Source: Apiotrichum sp. Y4204 (Eukaryota > Basidiomycota > Tremellomycetes > Trichosporonales > Trichosporonaceae). Taken from it: a DNA stretch of 64,000 nt. Made by a program: the position numbers and the translations under genes. Location: NCBI GenBank assembly GCA_025531455.1, contig JAMYHL010000011.1, forward strand, positions 744,001-808,000, written 5' to 3'. Below are positions 56,766 through 64,000 of the stretch, in pieces. The notes beneath the pieces were generated by a model. That model was not told where the DNA came from and did no database searches. It worked only from the letters and a program-made list of their open reading frames with translations. Numbering within the stretch: position 1 is the first letter of the stretch; every line of letters starts with the position of its first letter.

Positions 56766-59282
56766 ATGCAGCGGTGGACCGACGGCCGCGACGAAGAGTA
56801 TCTCGACGACCTCGACGGGCGCGCCACGCCCGCCGGGCCGAACCGCGCCGGCCTAGGCGCGTTCCATTCCTACGACTCGAACTTCACGAACATGCCTGGC
56901 TCGTTCGACCCTCACCCTGCAGCCACCGCAATCCCCCCTGGTCCTGCAGCGACCGTGCCCGGCCCCGCAAGCAGCGTCAGCGGCGTCAGTGGTGGCGGGT
57001 ACGATCGCACGTCTGGGTACTCGCGGCACTCGGGGTACGATCCGTATGCCGAGTATGATGTGGGGAGCTACGACGCACACGCGGCCGGGGCGCGGCGCTC
57101 TTCCCAAGGACACCCGCCGAGCTCGCGGAGCCAGTCGTACAACTCGTTTGGCGTGCCGATATACCGCCACCGCCGGTCGCAGTCGCAGTCGCTCGAGCAC
57201 GACGCGGCGGGACAGCGCACGTCGGCGTACAGTGCGTACTCAAACGATAATGGCGGAATCGACTTTTCTCGCACACCGAGCGGATACCATCAGAATGAGT
57301 ATGGCGCGTACGAGGCGGAGCCGGGATGGGAGTTCGTCGACGCGAGCTCGTACCCCCAGTTCGGGACGGGGACGGCTATCGGCGGCGGCACCGGCGAGTA
57401 CTATGCCGCTGGGCCGCAGAGCCACAGCCACGGAAGCCACAGCCAGCTCGGGCATGGGGGGTACATTGCCGACGACGCGATGTACAGCCCGCCCGAGCAT
57501 ACCCACGCGTACGACCCGTACTATGGCGCTGGAGGGATGGGCGCGGGAGGTCCGACAGTGTACGGCAAGGACGACTACGCGTTGTCGGGGATCATGAGCG
57601 TGACGGAGCCCAAGACGGAGCTGTACGGCAACGACGTGGAGGACGCCGAGCTGCGCAAGCAGAACTTTGTGGCGCGCGCCCTGTCGCGCGTATTCGGTAG
57701 GGGTGTTGAGGCGCGCGGTATCGAGCGCGTTCCCGAGCACGAGCGCGACGGACGGCATACCATCGGCCTTATGCTGCTGTGGTGGAGCGTCAACTGTGTG
57801 GTATCAACGTTCCCCATTGGTGTGAGTACAAGAGGAAGATGCGTGCAGGAGGGAGAATTGCTAACACTTCAGCTCCTCGCGCAAGCGTACTTCAGGCTCA
57901 GCTTCCGCATGGCCGTCACTGCCATTGTGGTGTTCACGGCGATTGGCGCGGCGTGCTGCGGCTTCATCGCCACGCTGGGACCGCAGACCGGCTTGCGCAC
58001 AATTGTCATCTCGCGGTACTCTGTCGGGTTTCTCGGCGGTACCATCTTTGCTATTCTGAACATCCTCACGCAGCTTGGCTTCAGCTGCACGGCGGTGATT
58101 CTCGGCGGACAGACGCTCACGAACGTCAGCGAGGGCAAGCTGCCGCTCGAGGCGAGTATTGTTATCGTCGGGTTTATGGGATTTGTTCTCTGCTTTGTGG
58201 GATACGAGGGTGAGTCAACCGGTGCCGATCCGCGCTGACCACAGCCGTGCACTATTGGGAGCGCTTTGCTTGGATTGTCCAGACCGTCTTCTACTGCTGC
58301 ATCCTCGCACTGGGCGGTATTCGGGGGTACAATGTCGGGAACGACCAGTCCAGTCTGTCGAGCGGCAAAGAGTTTGCGGGTGGCTTCCTCACCTTTGGTG
58401 TAAGTGTCATATCCCTTGGCTGTCTGATCTCACAAGCAGGGCATCGTATTCGCGTCCTCGGCAGGATGGGCGCCCATCGCCGCCGACTTCAACTGCCGCC
58501 TTCCAGCGACCATCAATCCGTGGAAGGTGTTCATCCTCACATGGCTGGGTCTCATGGTGAGTATCCGCAACAAGGACGCTCTGACATTTAGGTCCCACTT
58601 CTCTTCATCGAAATCACCTCGGCAGCAATCATGACTGTGCCAGACTACGCGGCCGCCTTCGAGACGGGCGACGCGGGCGGCGTGCTGTTTGAGATCTTCC
58701 GCCCGTGGCGCGCCGGCGGCAAGTTTATCCTCGTGGTGATGAGCTTTTCCATCATTGCGAACATTGCCCCAAACACATACTCGGCGAGTCTGAGCGCGCA
58801 GACGCTCCTCCCGCTCTTCCAGCGCGTCCCCCGCGCGATATGGTGCATCTTCATGTTCTGCGTGTACACTGGCGCGGCGATCGGCGGCCGCGAACACTTT
58901 AGCGAGGTCCTCTCAAACTTCCTCGCCGTCCTGGGATGTAAGTGGCGCACATGTAGGCTAGTTTCTGACCCCCCCAGACTGGATTGCATTCTTCATTGTG
59001 GTCGTCGCGGAGGAACACTTCATCTTCCGCCGCCGGTTCGGCTACGACCTGACCGTGTATAATACGCTCACGCGCCTGCCTGTTGGGTTTGCGGGAATCT
59101 TCGCGTGCTGCTGTGGTGTGGGCGCCGCGGTGGTCGGCATGGCGCAGGTGTGGTTTGTCGGGCCGGTCGGTAAGCTGTTTGGCAAAGAAGGCGGCGACCT
59201 CGGATTCGAGATGTGCGCGGTGGCCACCGCGCTCGTGTACCCGCCTCTGCGGTGGCTCGAGATCAAGGTGTTTAAGCGCTAG
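56766..59282 (+). CDS. Purine-cytosine permease (NCS1 family, Fcy2-like) with a long N-terminal extension
   Basis: Proton-coupled uptake of cytosine/purines at the plasma membrane is the family role. ATG 56766-56768 (CACCATGC) begins about 290 disordered residues rich in Ser, Gly, Tyr and His (QSHSHGSHSQLGHGG, HAYDPYYGAGGMGAGG), far longer than the 70-90 usual in Fcy2. The transporter proper follows: FGRGVEARGIERVPEHERDG, MLLWWSVNCVVSTFPIG, AQAYFRLSFRMAVTAIVVFT, LGPQTGLRTIVISRYSVGFL (family signature), LNILTQLGFSCTAVILGGQT, FASSAGWAPIAADFNCRLPA and WIAFFIVVVAEEHFIFRRRF. Six exons with short introns; stop TAG 59280-59282. Substrate is inferred. The extension is in frame with the core without an intron, so it is probably translated unless a downstream ATG (for example MSVTEPKTEL) is used. 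Confidence 0.92.
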
Positions 59283-59524
59283 AGTAGTGGGGGATGGACG
59301 TTGACGTTGACGGTGTTGAGGACTGTCGCATTGCTAGATGTGCCATGTGTAGTGCCGCCATGTGTTGTTCGTCTAGTCGTTTGTACGTCGATGCATAGTA
59401 TTCACGCTTGTGAGCCTGAGATTGTCCATATCACTAAGTGTCCACCTGATAATCAATACAATGGAGTCCAATGCGTCTTCCACTACAGCCCTCGTTCTCG
59501 ACGACCCTACAGCCCACTCCTTCG

Positions 59525-61472
59525 CTACGGATGGTGCACGACAGCAGGCACGTCGGCGAGCTCGCTGCGAATCTCGCCGTTCAGTCCGCGCTGCTCGATG
59601 GAGAACGCCACGGCCTGCGCGCGGCCCTTCTCGACATCGACAAAGATCGTGATCACCAGCGCTGCAAGCACGCACAGCACGAACAGGAAGATGAACGGTG
59701 TCCACTTGTTGTGGCTCCGGTCGATGATTGCTGCGCACACGTTCGGGCCGATGAGCGAGGACGCGCGGTTCGTGATACCGAAGAGGCCGAAGAACACTGT
59801 TGTGAGTGATTGAATTATAGTGCTACTTACTTCCTTCAAATCCTGGCGGGCAGAGATCGGACATGAGCGTCTGCGAGTACGCGTAGTAGGGCGCCTGGCC
59901 GAGACCAAAGACTACATTGTATGCGTAGAACTCCCATCTGTCGTTAGTCAATGAGGGGGCTAATGACTCACGTGTTGTGGAAGCCAAACTTCTTCGTCCA
60001 GAGACCAATCATGCCCCAGAGAGGAATAAGCTGGGGTGAGCAATACTCGGTGACAGCACTCACGCAGGTGATAACGTTCGTGACCTGGAACATGCGCTTA
60101 GTGGGGAGGGCGCGCCACTTCTGGAGGTACCAGAATGCGTAGCATGAGAAGATAGAGGTGCCGGCCTGCGTGATGCCGAGGTACGTGCTCTGGAGGAAGG
60201 AGAACTGGATGTGGTCGTTCTGGACGATACCGACAAGCGTTCCTGTCGTGTTGAGGCCGTCGGCGAGAAGGAAGAATGCAAACAGGTAAATGAAAGTGTA
60301 AGGCAGGCGCTTGTAGTGCTGAAGTGCGCGCCAGATCTGCTTCCACCCGATCGTGAGCCAGTGCTCGCCCTTAGGAAGCTTAGGGCCAGGCCGCTTCTTC
60401 TGCAGGAGGAACCACCAAATGCCCGTCAGGATCCAGTAGCCGTTGGTGAGCAGGATGACATAGTTGTTCACCTTGGGGTTGTCGGCGATGGGCTTCGGCA
60501 GGAGGAGGCTGTCGTGAGCTGTGTACCAGCAATCAACTTACGAAAGGGCGAGAAGGGTCGTAAAAAGGAATCCCCAATTGGAGTGCGCGGTGGAGATGTT
60601 GGAGAGACGGTTACGCTCGAGCATCTCGACCATTTCGTAGTCGTGTGGCTCAATCTCGTGCGAGTCGAGCTTGGCACGAGCATCTTTCGTCTTCTGGGTG
60701 TTGCGCGCGAGGCGGGGGAACACGGACGCGTAAAACACCAGCGTAAGACCATACATGATGTAGCCGAGCATGAAGAGGCCCATGGCGGTGTGCCACTGGC
60801 TCGGCTGCCAGATGTCCGCAAAGCCAAACTGCGAGGCCCAGCAGATGACCGTGGCGGTCAGCAGGATCCAGCGGTTCAGGTCCCCATAGTCTGCCGTTGA
60901 TCCGATCGTGGTCTGTCGTCAGATGACACTCAACGGACGGTGACTCACAAACAGGACCGTCATAATAGCAAAACTGATACCGTTCGCGATAAGCACCACA
61001 CCGTCGACCGTGCGCGCCGTTCCCGCCCACACAATCTCACACGACGCCGTGTCCTCTGTGCACGGCCCGCCAGTCTGCGGGTCGTACCCTGCGCCATTCA
61101 CGAGTGACTGACATGAGCGGAAATGCAAGACACAAGTGACATACCTGGAACTGTGTCTGGCAGTAGTTCATGGGTCCCATGCCACTGACAGTCAGTTAAT
61201 TTCGCCATCCCGACGTACTTGTTACCGTTCTGGCGTCAGCTCTATCCTGCCCATTTACCCACATAGTAGAGGTAGTACGCCCACTCCTCCCACCGCGTCA
61301 CCGTCGGGCCCTCGGGCATGTGCTGCGCCTCCTGGTCGGCCACGACGGGCGCGGTGTTGAGCCCGCTGTCGCTGTCGCGAGCGATCTTGGCGTCGTCGAG
61401 ATCCGGCACGCTGTCGGTCGCGCCCACGTGCTGCGTCGGGTGCTCGACATCAAGAAATTTGTGTGCTGACAT
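59525..61472 (-). CDS. ATG22: Autophagy-related protein 22, vacuolar amino-acid effluxer
   Basis: MFS-type vacuolar membrane protein that exports amino acids released by autophagy. ATG 61470-61472 starts a 70-residue soluble head, then TRWEEWAYYLYY and, after two tiny introns, NGNNGMGPMNYCQTQFQSLV, an Atg22 hallmark. An acidic/cysteine loop (GGPCTEDTASCEIVW) precedes DGVVLIANGISFAIMTVLF. More blocks: GSTADYGDLNRWILLTATVI, LPYTFIYLFAFFLLADGLNT, VGIVQNDHIQFSFLQSTYLG, YNVVFGLGQAPYYAYSQTLM, FFGLFGITNRASSLIGPNVC and DVEKGRAQA near the end. About 580 residues, as expected. It is convergent with the permease; the stops are 242 bases apart. Confidence 0.93.
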
Positions 61473-62767
61473 TGTGAGATGTGATGGGAGATGGCAGCTG
61501 AGAAGTGCGATTGGCGATGGGCGATGTGTCCGAGATCTGGCAGTGCGTCGCTGGCGGCGAGGCGGGCCGAGTTAACTCAGGTGCGAGTGAGAGCTGCGAA
61601 TCGCAAGTGCAGAAGCAAGAGCTACAAGAAAGTGAAGAGAATGCACAGACAAGAGAACACCCGCGCGGCGCTGTCCCCGTAACTACTTATACGGCCACGA
61701 CTCGCGAAAGGCGAGCTCATGGTTCCATTTAGTGCGATTAAGCGCGCGTGAGGCCAACACGATGCAATTCTCGGGGCTGGTTCCTCTGTTCCTCGCGATG
61801 GAATGGAGACTGCTGTATTAAGATTGTAAGTCTTTTTGTCAATAGCGCCTCACACCTGTGGACCCGATAAGCTGTACGCTGGCGAGATGCGTAAGATGTC
61901 AGAAGCAACACTAAAATAGGTGGCCAGTGCACTGTCTCGGCGCCGCAGCTGTTCCAAATCCGGCACCGCATTACGAGAGTACAAGAGCTGTGGCGCTCCA
62001 GGTGCGAGCCAGATGTGTGGATCCCCACATTCCGTCGCATTCCGCGTTGGCCGGAGATTTTGCCGGGCCGCCTAGCTCGATCACTCAACGCAGATCGTTG
62101 GATCGCTGGGCCCCCACTGAGGACTGGATGCCAAGCATGCCGCCGTCTGATCCAGTGATCCAGTATTTCGGCCAAGTGATCTTCGTCTGCATGTTCCACC
62201 GCCATCACTGTTTGAGCGAGACGTGTACATTCCGTGCGCCGCTCGGGCCGCTCGCTCCCGCTCCCGGGGAGAACGTACTGCGCCGTCGGAAGTCAGCCTC
62301 AGATCCTTAGAACAATGGATATACGCCGTCCCCGCCGCGAGGTGCGCATGGCGCACCGCGCGCACCGCCGTGCTTCCCGACTACGGGCGGCTACGAGCTA
62401 CGAGACGCATGCGACACGGAGCATGATGCATGCATGATGCATGACTAGCATGGCTCGTCACGAATTCACGAACACAACACGCCAATTTGCCGGGGTTACC
62501 GGACAGTGTTCCGCGTCATGTGCTACCTGGAGCTCCACTGCCTACTGGACTCCACAAAACTTAGCGTCAGGCTTGCGCGAGCTTCTCGCTTCGCGCTTCT
62601 TGCTTCGGCTTCCATTCCGCGATAACGCGCAGAACAAGTACCCAGTAGTGATATCAATTCATACATTTCTGTCCTACAGAACCAAAAGTCCCCCACCATC
62701 GGAAAGAACGGCGCGTGGCGTGGCGCGAGGATGCCTTCGTCGCGCCATCGCGTGCCAATCACACTGT
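61473..62767. other. Gene-free region upstream of ATG22
   Basis: 1.3 kb: ATG22 leader/promoter and beyond, then the 3' end of the CoA-transferase. ATGCATGATGCATGATGCAT words lie near 62421-62443. No coding frame or RNA gene supported. Confidence 0.55.
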
Positions 62768-64000
62768 CTAGAGCTCGGCCGTCTTGAGATCGGGGACGAC
62801 GGCGAAGGGCGCGCCCGTCTTGGCCTTGACGTCCTCGAGCGTCGCGCCGGGCATGAGCTCGATGAGCGTCAGGCCGCCGTTCTTGCGGTCCACCTCGAAC
62901 ACGGCCTGGCGTTAGTATGAAGTTGGGTGATACGCGTTCCGGATCCAATGTCAACTCCTGGCCTGGCAACGCGCATTCATGTGGGTCGCAAGGCATCACG
63001 AGCAGCATCCGAAATCACGTCTCTTTCCTCGCCTTTCCTTCTCCCCTCTGCTGCGGTACTCACAAGCTCGGTGATAATGAGGCTGACGCAGCGCGCGCCG
63101 GTGAGCGGCAGCGAGCACTCGGCGACAATCTTCGGGTTGCCCTTCTTGTCGCAGTGGTCAGTGACGATAATGACCTTGGTCTCATCGGGAGACGAGACGA
63201 GGTCCATCGCGCCACCCATTCCCTTCACGAGGCGATTCGGGATGATCCAGTTCGCGAGCTGATGTTAGAAGCTTTCTAAAATGGAAAGAGGAGTACTCAC
63301 GTCACCGTTCGCGCTGACCTCCATTGCCTGTTGTTAGCCGTGCTCTGTGAACGGGGAAACTGTACGGTGCTCGCATGCCTGCACCACTTGTCCTCATACT
63401 CACACCAAGGACGGCAACATCAACATGTCCGCCGCGGATCATGCCGAACGACTCGACCGAGTCGAAGACGGACGCGCCGGGGAGGAGGGTAACGGTCTCC
63501 TTGCCAGCGTTCTGGGTGATTAGCTCTGCAAATTATGGCCGTCGCCGACTGCTCCGTCCGCTCTACTCACAATGATATCAGCGTCGACCTGGTCCTTGGT
63601 CGGCAGCGGGCCCATGCCGAGGATGCCGTTCTCGGACTGCAGCCAGACCTTGCGGTCCTTGGGGACAAAGTCAGGGATGAGCGTGGGCATGCCGATGCCG
63701 AGGTTTGCGTAGCATCCGTCCTGGAGCTCCCGGGCCGCGCGCTGGTGTAAGTAAGGACATGAAGGGACGACGAACTAGGCAGTTCGACTGCCACAACTGC
63801 ACTGCTCACCTTCACGATGTTCTCGCGCTTCGCACGCGCCTCGCCCTTGCCGAGGGAAGCGTCCTCGGCTCCAGGCTCGGCCTTGAGAGTAATATTTTCA
63901 ATCTGCTTCTCGGTGGTGGCCTTGACGATGCGGTCGACGTAGATGCCCGGCAGGTGGATCTGCATAGGGTGCAGCTCGCCGACGGGCACAATCTCCTCGG
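62768..64000 (-). CDS. Succinyl-CoA:3-oxoacid CoA-transferase, C-terminal (B) part, 5' end beyond window
   Basis: Mitochondrial enzyme that moves CoA between succinate and acetoacetate (ketone-body use) or related acids. The window holds the link region and B domain: [49 protein letters not shown] (the catalytic Glu is in SENG), [100 protein letters not shown] and [20 protein letters not shown], ending DLKTAEL with TAG at 62768-62770. At least four introns, one of about 150 bases near 62905-63065. The A domain and targeting peptide lie outside, so start and localisation are not seen here. Confidence 0.95.

Overview
This window is nuclear DNA from a GC-rich basidiomycete fungus. The genes are conserved eukaryotic housekeeping genes broken by many very short introns with GTRNGT donors. 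A CTGAC or CTAAC branch point sits only a few bases before the acceptor AG. An NFX1-type zinc-finger helicase, a MADS-box factor and fungal ATG9 and ATG22 are present. The gene structure resembles Tremellomycetes such as Trichosporonales; that placement is inference. No rRNA, tRNA, CRISPR array or transposon was recognised.

Layout, left to right. An abasic-site (SRAP) protein that runs off the left edge and N-myristoyltransferase lie on the minus strand, with a TPR/MLP1 nuclear-basket nucleoporin divergent from the latter. An SRF/MCM1-type MADS-box gene (minus) follows, preceded by a gene-free stretch of about 7 kb (11988-18969). Next come a thiol peroxidase (minus) and SEC61 beta (plus) sharing a promoter, then ATG9, a U1A/U2B''-type spliceosomal protein and a MYST acetyltransferase (all minus), then RRP12 (plus).

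The right half holds a large CCCH/SF1-helicase/NFX1 gene (plus), a small secreted 12-cysteine protein (plus), an unknown protein and a sugar transporter (minus), and a protein with an atypical six-cysteine cluster (plus). These are followed by an alpha/beta hydrolase whose intron contains an assembly gap, a long tail-anchored coiled-coil protein (both minus), a purine-cytosine permease with a long extra N-terminus (plus), ATG22 (minus), and succinyl-CoA:3-oxoacid CoA-transferase, which runs off the right edge.

The genes do not form an obvious pathway cluster. Recurring themes are RNA handling (RRP12, U1A, helicase), the nuclear pore, autophagy (ATG9, ATG22) and membrane transport. The least explained items are the defensin-like secreted peptide, the 7-kb region before the MADS gene, the atypical cysteine-cluster protein, the repeat-built coiled-coil protein, and the stereotyped 31-36-base introns. 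CDS coordinates are spans from start to stop codon including introns; splice sites were read by eye.
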